Origin: Thermalbibacter longus
Lineage (GTDB): Bacteria > Chloroflexota > Chloroflexia > Thermomicrobiales > Thermomicrobiaceae
Length of the DNA stretch: 64,000 bases
Assembly: GCF_023806485.1 (NCBI RefSeq)
Contig: NZ_JAMSLR010000003.1
Span: 186,001-250,000 of the forward strand
Direction: 5' to 3'
Shown here: piece after piece, positions 43,531-57,283 of the stretch
How the letters are laid out: every line of letters starts with the position of its first letter
How positions within the stretch are numbered: position 1 is the stretch's first letter
Translations under genes and position numbers: made by a program
Notes under the pieces: model-generated
Told to the model about the DNA's origin: nothing
The model's input: only the letters and a program-made list of their open reading frames with translations
Database searches by the model: none

Positions 43531-44991
43531 TTACAGGATGAACTTGCTTAGGTCCTCGTCCGCCACGATGTCGCCGACGCGCGATCGGACGTATTCCGCG
43601 TCGATGCGCACCTCCTGGCCTCCGAGTTCGGCCGCGTTGAAGGACACGTCCTCCAGCACTCGCTCCATGATGGTCGACAGCCGGCGAGCGCCGATGTCTT
43701 CCGTTCGAGCGTTCACTTCGGCCGCCAGCCGGGCGATCTCCCGCAGACCGTCCTCGGTGAAGGAGAGCTCCACGCCTTCGACCCGGAGCAGCTCGGCGTA
43801 CTGGCGCGTGAGCGCGTTCTCAGGCACGGTGAGGATCCGGTAGAGGTCCTCTTCGCTCAGCCGCTGCAACTCAACCCGGATCGGGAAGCGCCCCTGCAGC
43901 TCCGGGATTAGGTCGGACGGGCTCGCGTTGTGGAAGGCGCCGGCCGCGATGAAGAGCATGTGGTCTGTCCGGACCGGGCCGTAGCGGGTCATCACCACCG
44001 AGCCCTCTACGATGGGCAGTAGATCGCGCTGGACGCCCTCGCCGGAGATGTCGGGGCCGTAGTCGCCGTCGCGGCTGATCAGCTTGTCGATCTCGTCGAT
44101 GAAGATGATGCCGCTCTCTTCGGCTCGCTTAATCGCCGCCTCCACCACCGCATCGAAGTCGACCAAACGCTGGGCCTCCTGCTGGGTCAGGATGCGGCGT
44201 GCCTCGCGGACCGAGACCCGGCGGGTCCGGCGTCGCGAGTGGAAGCTCTCCAGGAACTCGGTGAAGGTGTCCTGCAGCTCCTCCAGGCTCAAAGCGCCAT
44301 TCCCGTCGGCTGGCGTGAAGTAGACGTCGAACTCTCCCTCCAGGTCCAGTTCGATCGTCTCGTCTTCCAGGACCTCGCGGTTCAGCAGGTCGAGCAGGCG
44401 CTGGCGCTGGCGGTTCATCCGGCGCTTGAGCGCCGCCCGTCGCTTGCGCCGCTCGGTTGCCGCCTCATCAGAAGAGGCGCGCTCGTCCTCGTCCTCGTCT
44501 TCTTCAGCGATCTGACGCCGCTGGCGCTGCTCGACCAGGAGGTCGGCCAGTCGCTGGAGGGCCGCTCGCGCCGCCTCGTCGCGGACCGCCTCCAGCCGCT
44601 CGCCGTGCAGCATGCTGATACTGACTTCGACGAGCTCGCGGACGATCGACTCGACGTCGCGCCCGACATACCCGACCTCGGTGAACTTGGTCGCCTCCAC
44701 TTTGACGAAGGGCGCGTCGACCAGCTTCGCCACCCGGCGGGCGATCTCAGTCTTCCCTACGCCAGTAGGGCCGATCATCAGGATGTTTCTGGGGACGATG
44801 TCGCGTCGTACGTCCTCCGGGAGCTGCTGCCAGCGCCAGCGGTTGCGGATCGCGACCGCGACAGCGCGCTTGGCCTGCTCCTGGCCGACGATGTAGCGAT
44901 CCAGTTCGGCTACGATCTGAGTCGGGGTCAACAGCGCTCGGTTGGTCGGGATACGGGTGACGTTCGTGGTCATGCTCTGTTCAGCGATCAT
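43531..44991 (-). CDS. hslU: HslU, ATPase subunit of the HslUV protease
   Basis: AAA+ unfoldase that feeds proteins into the HslV chamber. The 486 residues contain [20 protein letters not shown], Walker [15 protein letters not shown], the pore loop region [18 protein letters not shown], a charged I-domain (about 135-240), Walker [11 protein letters not shown] and the C-terminal [10 protein letters not shown]. That last segment is the tail that inserts into HslV, so the partnership is explicit. It starts inside the hslV stop region (11-bp overlap). An internal ATG at 44973 is a possible alternative start. Confidence 0.95.
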   Translation of the reverse strand: MIAEQSMTTNVTRIPTNRALLTPTQIVAELDRYIVGQEQAKRAVAVAIRNRWRWQQLPEDVRRDIVPRNILMIGPTGVGKTEIARRVAKLVDAPFVKVEATKFTEVGYVGRDVESIVRELVEVSISMLHGERLEAVRDEAARAALQRLADLLVEQRQRRQIAEEDEDEDERASSDEAATERRKRRAALKRRMNRQRQRLLDLLNREVLEDETIELDLEGEFDVYFTPADGNGALSLEELQDTFTEFLESFHSRRRTRRVSVREARRILTQQEAQRLVDFDAVVEAAIKRAEESGIIFIDEIDKLISRDGDYGPDISGEGVQRDLLPIVEGSVVMTRYGPVRTDHMLFIAAGAFHNASPSDLIPELQGRFPIRVELQRLSEEDLYRILTVPENALTRQYAELLRVEGVELSFTEDGLREIARLAAEVNARTEDIGARRLSTIMERVLEDVSFNAAELGGQEVRIDAEYVRSRVGDIVADEDLSKFIL

Positions 44992-45559
44992 CGGCCTCGT
45001 ACTCTTGTCGTTCCGGTGGCACTGTGATGAGTGTCACCTGGTCGTTCGTGTAGATACAGAGATCCGCGGCCACCTGCATGGCCGCTCGCGCGATCTGCGG
45101 GGCAGTAAGGCCGGTGTGGCGCAGAAGCGCTCGAGCCGCCGCAGCGGCGTAAGGTCCCCCGGTCCCGATGGCCGCCACCCCGTCGTCCGGTTCGATCACG
45201 TCTCCCTCGCCGGAGAGCAGCAGGAGTTGGCCGGGATCACCCACCAGGAGCTGCGCCTCTAGTCGCCGCAGGTAGCGATCGGTTCGCCACTCGCGCGCCA
45301 GTTCCACTGCCGCTCGGCGCAGGTCGCCGTCCCAGGCCTTCAGGTGCTGCTCGAACTTATCGAACAGCGTCAGCGCGTCGGCTACCGCGCCGGCAAATCC
45401 GGCAACGACGTGGCCATCGAACAGCGGGCGGATCTTGCGCGCGCGGTGCTTGAGCACGACGTCTCCGGCGGTGACCTGCCCGTCCCCGGCGACCGCCACG
45501 ACGCCGTCCCGGAGCACGCCCAGGATCGTTGTCCCATGCCAGGTGGTGGCTACACCCAT
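44981..45559 (-). CDS. hslV: HslV, proteolytic subunit of the HslUV protease
   Basis: N-terminal-nucleophile threonine protease. From ATG 45559 it is 192 residues, with a short propeptide before [12 protein letters not shown]; cleavage should expose the first threonine of TTIL. Conserved segments are [40 protein letters not shown] and [16 protein letters not shown]. An earlier ATG at 45604, with its own AGGT, would add 15 residues to the propeptide and cannot be excluded. It is coupled to hslU and lies 90 bp downstream of topA, which is transcribed in the same direction. Confidence 0.94.
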   Translation of the reverse strand: MGVATTWHGTTILGVLRDGVVAVAGDGQVTAGDVVLKHRARKIRPLFDGHVVAGFAGAVADALTLFDKFEQHLKAWDGDLRRAAVELAREWRTDRYLRRLEAQLLVGDPGQLLLLSGEGDVIEPDDGVAAIGTGGPYAAAAARALLRHTGLTAPQIARAAMQVAADLCIYTNDQVTLITVPPERQEYEADDR

Positions 45560-45649
45560 GCGCCCCGTGACCTCTCCGCGCGGCCACCGTGGCCGTAACC
45601 TCATAATTTTACCTCGCTGGGGCGAGCCTGGAGGTACCGGGATGACGCC

Positions 45650-47947
<2,298 letters not shown>

Positions 47948-48203
47948 CCTACCCGTACGTTCTCTACCTCAGACTATTCGTCAGATTCGGCATGAGTCTG
48001 AAGGATCGCTATTCCGCTCGGGTCTTCCTCACCGGGCCTGTCCGAGCGTGATCACCGTAGCCACCGATTCACGGTTTATCCATATTTACCTGACCGGGCC
48101 TCCGCCACCCAGCCTACCATGCTCGCCAACTGCTGGTGGCCCGTGTCGGAGCAAGGAGGATACCACGGCGGCCACTCGGCGACCCGGGTCAGCCATCACA
48201 GGT

Positions 48204-49289
48204 TCAGGCTCCGGCATAGTGCTGCGCGCCGAGGTGCCGCACCAGCCCCTTGAGTTGCATCTGCATGAGCAGTGCGCTGACCTGGCTGATGCCGAGGCCG
48301 AGCTGGGCCGCCAGGTCGTCGATATGGCAGGGGCCTGGCCTGAGGTGTGCCAGGATCTCACGCTCCTCCGGCGAGGCAGGCAACGCGGCCCGGGCTTCGA
48401 GCGTGAGCTGGCGGGCCTCCAACCGGAGATCCCGGAGGATATCTTCCGCTGAGCCGATCGGCGTCGCTCCCTCGCGCAAGAGCTGGAGCGTCCCCGCGCT
48501 CATCGGCGAGAAGATCGGGCCGGGGACGGCGTAGACCGTTCGTCCCTGATCAGCGGCGAAGTTGGCGGTGATCAGCGCCCCGCTCTTGCGCGGCGCCTCG
48601 ACGACCACCACGCCCAGCGAGAGCCCGCTGATCAGCCGGTTGCGGACCGGGAAGTTCCTGGCCACCGGTTGCTCGCCGGGAGGGAATTCGGTCACCAGCG
48701 CGCCCTGCCCGGCGATCCGCTCGGCTAGCCGCCCGTGCTCTGGCGGGTAGATGACATCGATGCCGCTGCCGAGGACGGCGATCGTCCGGCCTCCGGCGTC
48801 GAGCGCGGCCTCGTGCGCGACGCGATCGATGCCGCGGGCGAGCCCGCTGACGATGACCACACCGCGCGAGGCGAGTTCGCCGCTGAGCTGGCGAGCGACG
48901 TCCTTGCCGTACGCCGTCGGTCGGCGAGTGCCGACGAGTGCGACGGCCTGCTCGTCCTCGGCCCTGAGCTCACCCCGCACGAAGAGAACGAGCGGCGGGC
49001 TGGCGATCTCTTTGAGCAGGCGCGGGTAGGCGTCGTCAGCCAGCGGGATGAGTGTCGCGCCGCTGCGCCGCGCCCGCTCCAGTTCCCGCCCGAGGTCGAG
49101 CTGGCGACGTTTCTCGACCAGAGTCTCGACGACCCGCTCCGGCAAGCCGGCCTGCCGCAGCGCTGCTGGGCTCGCGTGCCAGGCTGCCTCCAGGCTACCG
49201 AACCGGGCGATCAGCGTCTCGAGCCGCCCGGCGCTGACCCCTGGAACCAGATGGAAGCCGAGCCAGTAGCCGATGTCCGGCGACGACAT
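48204..49289 (-). CDS. dprA: DNA processing protein DprA (Smf)
   Basis: Loads RecA onto incoming single-stranded DNA in natural transformation. The 361 residues (ATG 49289, AAGGGG site) hold a SAM/HhH-like N-terminal part (YWLGFHLVPGVSAGRLETLI) and the Rossmann core: VALVGTRRPTAYGKDVARQL, IVSGLARGIDRVAHEAAL and GSGIDVIYPPEH, then NFPVRNRLISGLSLGVVVVE. A C-terminal winged-helix domain (about 295-360) reads EREILAHLRPGPCHIDDLAA. It lies 256 bp upstream of topA on the same strand. Confidence 0.93.
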   Translation of the reverse strand: MSSPDIGYWLGFHLVPGVSAGRLETLIARFGSLEAAWHASPAALRQAGLPERVVETLVEKRRQLDLGRELERARRSGATLIPLADDAYPRLLKEIASPPLVLFVRGELRAEDEQAVALVGTRRPTAYGKDVARQLSGELASRGVVIVSGLARGIDRVAHEAALDAGGRTIAVLGSGIDVIYPPEHGRLAERIAGQGALVTEFPPGEQPVARNFPVRNRLISGLSLGVVVVEAPRKSGALITANFAADQGRTVYAVPGPIFSPMSAGTLQLLREGATPIGSAEDILRDLRLEARQLTLEARAALPASPEEREILAHLRPGPCHIDDLAAQLGLGISQVSALLMQMQLKGLVRHLGAQHYAGA

Positions 49290-49428
49290 CCCGACCCCTT
49301 CCCGAGCCGGCGGCAATCCTAGCAGCGGCCGGGAAGCCGGGCAATTGTGGCAGTGCCGGCGACGAGAACGGGCATTCCGGTACTGCGCTAGAATTGTTCG
49401 CTGGGCGTGATGAAGCTGGGGCGAGGCA

Positions 49429-50142
49429 ATGGCGACGGTTTTCCTGGTCGAAGACGATGAGAGCCTCAGCAACGCGGTGGCCTACAACCTCCGGCGGGCC
49501 GGGTACGACGTCGTCGCGCTCGCCGATGGCGAGGCCGCGCTGCGCGCGCTCGCCGCCCAGCAGCCCGACCTGATCGTCCTCGACATCATGCTCCCCACCA
49601 TCGACGGCTTCGAGGTCTGCCGCCAGGTACGGCGCACCAGCTCCGTGCCGATCCTAGTGCTCACGGCGCGGGACGACGAGGTCGACCGGGTCGTCGGGCT
49701 CGAGCTAGGGGCTGACGATTACCTCACCAAACCGTTCTCCATGCGGGAGCTGCTGGCCAGAGTCAAAGCCCTGTTGCGCCGCCGCGCGCTGCTGATCGAG
49801 GAGCTCCAGCGCGATCGGGAGATACCCCCCGAGCGGCTGGCGATCGGTCCTGTGACGATCGATCTGGCGGCACGTCGCGTCTGGCGCTCGGGACAGGAAG
49901 TGGCGCTCAAACCGAAGGAGTACGACCTGCTCGTCTACCTGGCTCGCCACCAGGGCCGGGTCTGTACCTCGGATGGGCTCCTGCGCGCGGTCTGGGGCTA
50001 CGATGGCTATGGCGATACGCGGACGCTGGCGGTCCATATCCACGGGCTGCGTGAGAAGCTAGAAGACGATCCGCGTCATCCGCGGCTCATCGAGACGGTG
50101 AGAGGAATCGGCTATCGCCTCTCGCCACGTGCGACCTCGTAA
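49429..50142 (+). CDS. OmpR/PhoB family response regulator
   Basis: A 237-residue transcription factor. The receiver (about 1-115) has the acidic pair in VFLVEDDESL, phospho-acceptor D51 in LIVLDIMLPTIDG, the switch threonine in ILVLTARDDE and the lysine in [13 protein letters not shown]. The winged-helix domain (about 140-235) has LKPKEYDLLVYLARHQGRVC and VHIHGLREKLEDDPRHPRLI. It is divergent from dprA and 86 bp upstream of the histidine kinase gene, forming a two-component pair that resembles PhoP-PhoR. Confidence 0.92.
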   Translation: MATVFLVEDDESLSNAVAYNLRRAGYDVVALADGEAALRALAAQQPDLIVLDIMLPTIDGFEVCRQVRRTSSVPILVLTARDDEVDRVVGLELGADDYLTKPFSMRELLARVKALLRRRALLIEELQRDREIPPERLAIGPVTIDLAARRVWRSGQEVALKPKEYDLLVYLARHQGRVCTSDGLLRAVWGYDGYGDTRTLAVHIHGLREKLEDDPRHPRLIETVRGIGYRLSPRATS

Positions 50143-50228
50143 GCTGGCCCAGGAGACGCGCTGACCCGGCTGCCGGTCTCCCTGTTCATGGGCCGGCAAC
50201 CTGGCGGCGGGCTCGATTTTCTACGATT

Positions 50229-51608
50229 GTGCTGAGGCGATGGCTGTCTCGCCGAGGTGGACGGGTGCCTTCTCCGTTGCTGCTCTCCGCTCCGATGCTG
50301 CTTCCTGAGTTGGCGCCGGGGGCTGGGGGCATCCTGGCGCTCGCGCTTGCCGCCGCGCTCGGTGCGCTCGCAGCAGTGCTGGCGATGCGCTGGAGCTCTC
50401 GTCGCCAGCTCGCGGCTCGGGTGCAGGCACTCCAGCGCCAGCTCGCTGCGCACCATGCTGAGGTGCGGCCGCTACGAGAGCCGGTCTCGCTGCCCGACCC
50501 GCTGGAGGGGCTGCGCGCGCAGCTCGACGAGGCGCTCCGGGTGTCTGGAGAGCAGCGACGACTGGCCGAGGCGGAGCGCGAGCGGCTTCACCGGATCCTG
50601 GAGCACCTGAGCGACGGCATTGTCATCATCGATGCCGAGGGCAAGGTCAGGCTCCTCAACCGGGCAGCGCAGGAACTGCTGGGCACCGGGCGCAGCCGGG
50701 CGATCGGCCGTCCGTACCCCGAGGTGCTGCGCGACTACGAGCTGGACGAGCTGATTCGCGCCGCCGCAGCTGGGGTTACGAGCCCACCGAGCCGCTTCGT
50801 GGAGCTCGGGCGCCCGCGGCGAACGGTACAGGCCCTGGCCTCGTCGCTGCCCGGCCCGAGCGGGCCGATGGTAACACTGATTCTGCGCGACATCACCGAG
50901 CTACGGCGCACCGAGGCGATCCGGCGGGATTTCATCGCCAATGTCTCGCACGACCTGAGGACTCCGCTAGCCGGCTTACAGGCGCTCGTCGAGACCCTGC
51001 TCGATGGCGCGCTCGATGACCCAGCAGTGGCTCGCGACTTCCTCAACCGGATCGCCACGGAAGTCGATCACCTTACCCGTCTGGTGACGCAGCTCCTCGA
51101 GCTCAGCCGTGCTGAGGCCGGCCAGCTCCCCCTTCATCGGGTGCCCACCGACCTGTCGGCGCTCATCCAGCAGGCGCTAGCTCGCTTCGAGCCGCGTGCC
51201 CGCGCGAAGGAATTGGAGCTGGAGACCAACCTACCCGCGGAGCTCCCAGTCGTCTCCTGCGATCCGGAGCGGATCGGCCAGGTGCTCTCCAACCTCCTCG
51301 ACAATGCCATCAAGTTCACCCCACCCGGCGGGCGCATTACGGTGAGCGCGGAGGCAACGGCGACCGAGGTGCGTGTCGCCGTCAGCGATACCGGGCCGGG
51401 GATCCCGTCCGACGACCTGGACCGGATCTTCGAGCGCTTCTACAAGGGCGACCGCTCGCGCTCCAACAGCGGGAGCGGACTGGGCCTAGCGATCGTGAAG
51501 CACCTCGTGCAGCTCCACGGGGGTAGGGTCTGGGCGGCGAGCCCACCACGCTCGGGAGCGACCATCGGTTTCAGCCTGCCTGTGGATTTCACATCCGCTT
51601 CACAGTAG
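50229..51608 (+). CDS. Membrane sensor histidine kinase, PhoR-like
   Basis: A 459-residue kinase. It has an N-terminal membrane anchor (about 33-52, GILALALAAALGALAAVLAM), a coiled linker, a PAS domain (about 125-235, IVIIDAEGKVRLLNRAAQEL), the H-box FIANVSHDLRTPLAGLQALV and the ATPase domain with LLDNAIKFTPPGG, DTGPGIPSDD and SGSGLGLAIVKHLVQLHGG. The GTG start at 50229 lacks a clear ribosome site, so a later start (for example ATG 50295) is possible. Its partner regulator is encoded just upstream, and the pst operon downstream makes phosphate a plausible signal. Confidence 0.9.
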   Translation: MLRRWLSRRGGRVPSPLLLSAPMLLPELAPGAGGILALALAAALGALAAVLAMRWSSRRQLAARVQALQRQLAAHHAEVRPLREPVSLPDPLEGLRAQLDEALRVSGEQRRLAEAERERLHRILEHLSDGIVIIDAEGKVRLLNRAAQELLGTGRSRAIGRPYPEVLRDYELDELIRAAAAGVTSPPSRFVELGRPRRTVQALASSLPGPSGPMVTLILRDITELRRTEAIRRDFIANVSHDLRTPLAGLQALVETLLDGALDDPAVARDFLNRIATEVDHLTRLVTQLLELSRAEAGQLPLHRVPTDLSALIQQALARFEPRARAKELELETNLPAELPVVSCDPERIGQVLSNLLDNAIKFTPPGGRITVSAEATATEVRVAVSDTGPGIPSDDLDRIFERFYKGDRSRSNSGSGLGLAIVKHLVQLHGGRVWAASPPRSGATIGFSLPVDFTSASQ

Positions 51609-51735
51609 CCGTTCACTCGGAGCGTATGCTCGTCGTGGAGGGCGATCCGCGAGAACCCTCCAGCCTGGAGCAGGGCCGGCGACGACCGGCCAGTGCTGTC
51701 ACAGCCTTGTGAGCCCCCCACATCTCCCTAATACC

Positions 51736-51766
51736 GGGCGGTGATGTCCCCCCACCATCACCGCCC
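51736..51766 (+). terminator. Probable terminator after the histidine kinase gene
   Basis: GGGCGGTGATG (51736-51746) pairs perfectly with CATCACCGCCC (51756-51766) around a 9-nt loop and is followed by TTCCCGCTCTT. The 11-bp stem is strong, although the T content after it is modest. Confidence 0.6.
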
Positions 51767-51881
51767 TTCCCGCTCTTCGGGCACCCCTCTCCCGCACTGC
51801 GCGAGCGAGGGGCTGGAGGTGGGCGGGGAGATCGACCGCTGGAGTCTCCGTGGTTGACTTGAGGTACTCGCTGTCAGGAGC

Positions 51882-52307
51882 ATGGATGGTGGGGGACGCA
51901 TCGCGCGGGGCGTAGCAGTGTCGCAGCAACGAACGACTACAAGGTGGATCGGGCCGATTATCCTGGTCGAGCGCGAGTGGCCGGCCCGGGCGTATCTCAA
52001 AGCGCAGCTCGAAGAGGATGGGCTCTGGGTGGTCGCCGTGCCTGGCCCGGGTGACGCTCTCGCGTACCTGGAACGGTGGGAGCTCTCGCCCGCGCTGTTG
52101 ATCCTCGACCTGGCCCGGCAGTCTGCCGGGGAGCTGCCACGCGTCCTGGAGCTCCTCCGCCGCTGGCCGGACGTTCCGGTCATCGTGCTCAAGAGCTCGA
52201 TGCTCGCCGGGCAGCCCGACGTCGAAGCCCGGGCTGCCCGCGTGCTGGTGCGTCCCTTCAGCATCGATGACGTGGTGCGAGCCGTCGCCGGACTGCTGCG
52301 GGGTTAG
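51882..52307 (+). CDS. Degenerate receiver-domain protein (pseudo-receiver), unknown role
   Basis: A 141-residue protein shaped like a stand-alone response-regulator receiver (from about residue 24). The beta-1 strand reads GPIILVEREWPARAYL, where the acidic pair has become ERE. The phospho-acceptor strand ALLILDLARQSAGELP keeps an aspartate. The switch threonine is replaced (PVIVLKSSML), and the usual lysine is arginine (VLVRPFSIDDVVRAV). Normal phosphorylation is doubtful. The ATG at 51882 has AGGAG only one base away, so a GTG at 51918 may be used. It lies between a terminator and the Pho-regulated operon. Confidence 0.6.
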   Translation: MDGGGRIARGVAVSQQRTTTRWIGPIILVEREWPARAYLKAQLEEDGLWVVAVPGPGDALAYLERWELSPALLILDLARQSAGELPRVLELLRRWPDVPVIVLKSSMLAGQPDVEARAARVLVRPFSIDDVVRAVAGLLRG

Positions 52308-52342
52308 GCCCGTGCTGGCGCCAGGCAGCGGGTGGCGCTCGT

Positions 52343-52393
52343 GTTCCCCCTCCGTTAATCGCGCGTTAATTCCCCGCTCGCACTGCGTTAACT
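52343..52393 (+). promoter_or_regulatory. Pho box: five units with 11-bp period
   Basis: Heptamers spaced exactly 11 bp apart read GTTCCCC (52343), GTTAATC (52354), GTTAATT (52365), GCTCGCA (52376) and GTTAACT (52387). Direct repeats of 7+4 bp are the binding pattern of PhoB/PhoP regulators. The array ends 28 bp before the start of the PhoB-like regulator gene that leads the pst operon. Confidence 0.7.
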
Positions 52394-52420
52394 CCCGCTC
52401 GCTACAGTGGAGGAGGACGG

Positions 52421-53231
52421 ATGGCGGAGCACGCCAGAGCCTCGCCGGGGAGCGGGCATCAGATGGCCGAACAGCGTGAGCGTGGGGTTTCTCGCGGTAG
52501 CCAGAGCGTCGACCGGCGCCGCGCGGTGGTGGTAGAGGACGACGCGACGCTGGCCGAGCTGCTGCGCTACAACCTGGAGCGACACGGCTACAGCGCATGG
52601 GTCGCTCCTGATGGCAAGCAGGCGCTGATGCTGGTGCGCTCAGTACGGCCCGACATCGTGATCCTCGACCTGATGCTGCCCGGCATCGATGGCCGGGACG
52701 TCTGCCGGCTCATCCGCAAGTGGTCACCCGTACCGATCCTGATGCTGACTGCCCGCGACGGCGAGGAGGATGTCGTCGCTGGGTTCGCTGCTGGCGCTGA
52801 CGACTACCTGACCAAGCCATTCCGCATGCGCGAGCTGATGGCTCGGGTCGAGGCGCTCGTGCGGCGGGCAGCGGCGTCCAGCGGCGAACCGCAGGTGTTG
52901 ACCGCCGGCAGGCTAGCGATCTTCCTCGACGAGCACCGGGTGCTCTATCATGATCGAGAGATTCATCTTCCACCGAAAGAGTTCGCCCTGCTGGCGGCGC
53001 TGGTGAAGCGGGCCGGTCAGGCCTGCACCCGTGCGGAGCTCCTCGACCTGGTGTGGGGCCAGGAGGTGATCGTCGATCCTCGCAACATCGATGTGCATAT
53101 CCGGCGGATTCGAGCAGCGCTGGAAGGAGAGCCAGATGGATCGCACCTGATCCAGACCGTACACGGCGTTGGCTACCGGTTCACTCCGGACGCGAGCGAG
53201 TGGGCGATAGTCGAGACAGGAGGAGAACAGC

Positions 53232-53254
<23 letters not shown>
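52421..53254 (+). CDS. PhoB-like response regulator heading the pst operon
   Basis: A 277-residue OmpR-family regulator from ATG 52421 (GGAGGAGG site). A variable tail (about 1-33) precedes the receiver, which has [14 protein letters not shown], the phospho-acceptor in [17 protein letters not shown], and [20 protein letters not shown] with DDYLTKPF. The winged helix has [20 protein letters not shown] and [20 protein letters not shown]. No kinase gene is adjacent; the kinase at 50229 is the nearest candidate. Its 3' end overlaps pstS by 23 bp, so it is part of the operon and may bind the Pho box upstream of itself. Confidence 0.9.
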
Positions 53255-54383
<1,129 letters not shown>

Positions 54384-54464
54384 GCGAGCCAGCGCGTCGA
54401 GTGGTCTACCCCGGTTTGGTCGGGACGAGTAGAATCGGCCGGGGAGAGGGGGCAGGTACCGTCG

Positions 54465-55457
54465 ATGGAGCGCGCGCCGGGCATCCCACAGCCAGTCGAG
54501 GCTCTACCTGCGGTGTCGCTCGCCGAACGGCGCGAGCGGATCCAGCGCGTGCTGCGTGGCGATCTCGCGGAGGACCGGCGGCGCCGGCTCCGCGAGCGCC
54601 TGATTACCGGCTGGCTCTTCCTGGCGGCGGCGATCTCCGTCCTCACGACTGCGGGGATCATCTATACCCTGAGCATCGAGACGATCCACTTCTTCCAGCG
54701 AGTCTCGCTCGTCGAGTTCTTCACCGATACGCAGTGGACACCGCTCTTCGCCGAGAAGCACTTCGGGATCGCTCCGCTCGCGGTCGCGACGCTGCTGGTC
54801 TCGTCCATCGCCATGCTCGTCGCGCTGCCCCTCGGGTTGCTGGCAGCGATCGGCCTGGCCGAGTACTTGCCTCCTCGCCTGGCACGCCTGATCAAGCCGA
54901 TCCTCGAGATCCTGGCCGGCGTGCCGACTGTGGTGTACGGCTACTTCGCGCTGCTCTTCGTGACCCCGCTGCTCCAGCGCTTCATCCCTAACCTGCAAGT
55001 CTTCAACGTGCTGTCGGCCGGTCTGGTGATGGGGATCATGATCCTGCCGCTGGTCGCCTCGCTCTCTCAGGACGCGATGCTGGCCGTGCCCCAGTCCCTG
55101 CGCGAGGCGGCCTACGCGCTGGGCGCGACGAAGCTCGAGGTGGTATGGCGCGTGGTCGTGCCGGCCTCGCTCTCCGGCATCGTCGCCTCGTTCATCCTGG
55201 CGGTCTCGCGGGCGGTGGGTGAGACGATGATCGTGGTGATCGCGATGGGGAACACTCCGCGGCTCTCGTTCAACCCGCTGGAGCAGATGCAGGCGATGAC
55301 TGCCTACATTGTCCAGGTGAGCCTGGGTGACACCCCGCACGGCACGCTCGAGTACCAGACGATCTTCGCCGTCGGCACGACGCTCTTCCTGATTACGATG
55401 GGCCTGAACCTGCTCAGCTTCCGCTTCCTGCGGCGCTTCCGGGAGATCTACCAGTGA
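54465..55457 (+). CDS. pstC: Phosphate ABC transporter permease PstC
   Basis: Inner-membrane permease of 330 residues with six main helices after a charged N-terminal tail (about 1-48). The BPD_transp_1 signature is [20 protein letters not shown], and PVVYGYF-type residues occur in [20 protein letters not shown]. The C-terminal [20 protein letters not shown] helix is typical of PstC. It overlaps pstA by GTGA, so the two permeases are translated in step. Confidence 0.95.
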   Translation: MERAPGIPQPVEALPAVSLAERRERIQRVLRGDLAEDRRRRLRERLITGWLFLAAAISVLTTAGIIYTLSIETIHFFQRVSLVEFFTDTQWTPLFAEKHFGIAPLAVATLLVSSIAMLVALPLGLLAAIGLAEYLPPRLARLIKPILEILAGVPTVVYGYFALLFVTPLLQRFIPNLQVFNVLSAGLVMGIMILPLVASLSQDAMLAVPQSLREAAYALGATKLEVVWRVVVPASLSGIVASFILAVSRAVGETMIVVIAMGNTPRLSFNPLEQMQAMTAYIVQVSLGDTPHGTLEYQTIFAVGTTLFLITMGLNLLSFRFLRRFREIYQ

Positions 55458-56359
55458 CGGGGACGCAGCTTAAGCCGGCCGTGGACACCGAGACGGAGTT
55501 CCAGCCCCGGCTCTCGCTGCGCCGGAAGGTCGGCGCCGTCTTCGGAGTGCTGACGGTCGTGGCGATGGCGATCGGGCTGCTGACCCTCGGGGCGCTCATC
55601 GTCGACGTGGTGCGCGACGGCTGGTCGGTGCTCTCGTGGGACTTCATCCTGAACTTCCCGTCGCGCCGGGCGAGTGCTGCTGGGATCCGCTCGGCGCTCG
55701 TGGGCACGATCTATATGATGGTGCTCACCGCGGTGATCGCCTTCCCGCTGGGGGTATCGGCCGCGGTCTACCTCGAGGAGTTCGCTCCGAAGAACCGGCT
55801 GACGAGCTTCATCGAGCTAAACATCTCGAACCTGGCCGCGGTCCCCTCGATCGTCTACGGGCTGCTCGGGCTCGGAATCTTCGTGCGCACCTTCGCGCTG
55901 GGGCGGAGCCTGATCGCCGGGGCGCTGACGCTGAGCCTCCTGATCCTGCCGATCATCATCATCGCCGGCCGGGAGGCGCTGCGCGCGGTACCGCCCTCGA
56001 TCCGCGAGGCCGGCTATGCGCTGGGCGCGTCGCGCTGGCAGACGGTGCGGATGTTCGTCTTGCCGGTGGCGATGCCTGGTATCCTGACCGGTACCATCCT
56101 GGCGCTCTCGCGCGCGATCGGCGAGACGGCCCCCCTGATCACGATCGGCGCGCTCACCTACGTGGCCTTCACGCCGGGAAGCCTATTCGATCCGTTCACC
56201 GTAATGCCTATTCAGATCTACAACTGGATCTCGCGTCCCCAGCCGGCTTTCCACCAGCTCGCCGCCGGCGGCATCATCATCTTGCTCGCCGTGCTCCTGA
56301 CGTTCAACGCGGTAGCGATCCTGCTGCGCGCGCGCTTGCAGCGCCAGATTCGCGACTGA
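55454..56359 (+). CDS. pstA: Phosphate ABC transporter permease PstA
   Basis: Second Pst permease, 301 residues, starting at GTG 55454 within the pstC stop. It has about six helices and the family segments [40 protein letters not shown], and the ATPase-contact loop [20 protein letters not shown]. The conserved [20 protein letters not shown] helix follows. It pairs with PstC to form the translocation channel. The first pstB gene begins 12 bp after its stop. Confidence 0.95.
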   Translation: MTGTQLKPAVDTETEFQPRLSLRRKVGAVFGVLTVVAMAIGLLTLGALIVDVVRDGWSVLSWDFILNFPSRRASAAGIRSALVGTIYMMVLTAVIAFPLGVSAAVYLEEFAPKNRLTSFIELNISNLAAVPSIVYGLLGLGIFVRTFALGRSLIAGALTLSLLILPIIIIAGREALRAVPPSIREAGYALGASRWQTVRMFVLPVAMPGILTGTILALSRAIGETAPLITIGALTYVAFTPGSLFDPFTVMPIQIYNWISRPQPAFHQLAAGGIIILLAVLLTFNAVAILLRARLQRQIRD

Positions 56360-56371
56360 GAGGGCGAGGGC

Positions 56372-57181
56372 ATGAGCGCACCGACGACCGAGCGCCGCCA
56401 CATCGTCGTTCCGCCCGGCCAGCCCGCGCTTCGTGTCGAGACGCTTTCAGTCTGGTACGGCACACGCCAGGCTATCCGCGAGATTTCGATGGTGATTCCG
56501 GAGCGAAGTATCACCGCGATTATCGGCCCGTCGGGCTGTGGCAAGAGCACGCTGCTGCGTGCCTTCAACCGGATGCACGACACAACGCCTGGCGCCCGGG
56601 TGGAGGGCAAGGTCTGGAGGAACGGGATCGACCTCTATGCGCCGGATACCGACCCGGTCTGGGTGCGCCGGCAGATCGGGATGATCTTCCAGCGACCGAA
56701 CCCGTTCCCCAAGTCGATCTTCGAAAACGTCGCGTTCGGCCTGCGGGTCAACGGCTACCGGGGTGACGTGGCAGCGCGGGTGGAGCAGGCATTGCGGGCG
56801 GCCGCGCTGTGGGACGAGGTCAAGGACAAGCTCGACGCCAGCGCCCTGGCGTTGTCCGGTGGGCAGCAGCAGCGGCTGTGCATCGCGCGGGCGCTCGCTA
56901 TCGAGCCGCAGATCCTGCTGATGGACGAGCCATGCTCAGCGCTCGATCCCGTGGCGACGATGCGGATCGAAGACCTGATGCGCGAGCTGGCGAAGTCGTA
57001 TACCATCGTCATCGTGACGCACAATATGCAGCAGGCCTCCCGGGTCTCGGACTATACGGCCTTCATGCTGGCCGGTGAGGATCGGATCGGTGAGCTTATC
57101 GAATACGCGCCGACGCGAGAGATGTTCATCCGCCCGCGAGACCGGCGAACCGAGGACTACATCACCGGGCGGATCGGATAA
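56372..57181 (+). CDS. pstB: Phosphate ABC transporter ATPase PstB (first copy)
   Basis: ATPase of the phosphate importer, 269 residues. Walker A is [20 protein letters not shown], the Q-loop [19 protein letters not shown], the signature [20 protein letters not shown] and Walker [16 protein letters not shown]. The H-loop is in [20 protein letters not shown]. All catalytic elements are intact. It ends YITGRIG, the usual PstB tail. A second pstB follows 102 bp downstream. Confidence 0.94.
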   Translation: MSAPTTERRHIVVPPGQPALRVETLSVWYGTRQAIREISMVIPERSITAIIGPSGCGKSTLLRAFNRMHDTTPGARVEGKVWRNGIDLYAPDTDPVWVRRQIGMIFQRPNPFPKSIFENVAFGLRVNGYRGDVAARVEQALRAAALWDEVKDKLDASALALSGGQQQRLCIARALAIEPQILLMDEPCSALDPVATMRIEDLMRELAKSYTIVIVTHNMQQASRVSDYTAFMLAGEDRIGELIEYAPTREMFIRPRDRRTEDYITGRIG

Positions 57182-57283
57182 GGGCGCAGGCCGTCGCGAG
57201 CTGCTGCCAGGCGAGCGGCGCTCTGCGCCTGCCGTGGCATGCTGCCGGAGCCAGATCCCCAGCCGCGGCGAGGAGCGAGGCCG

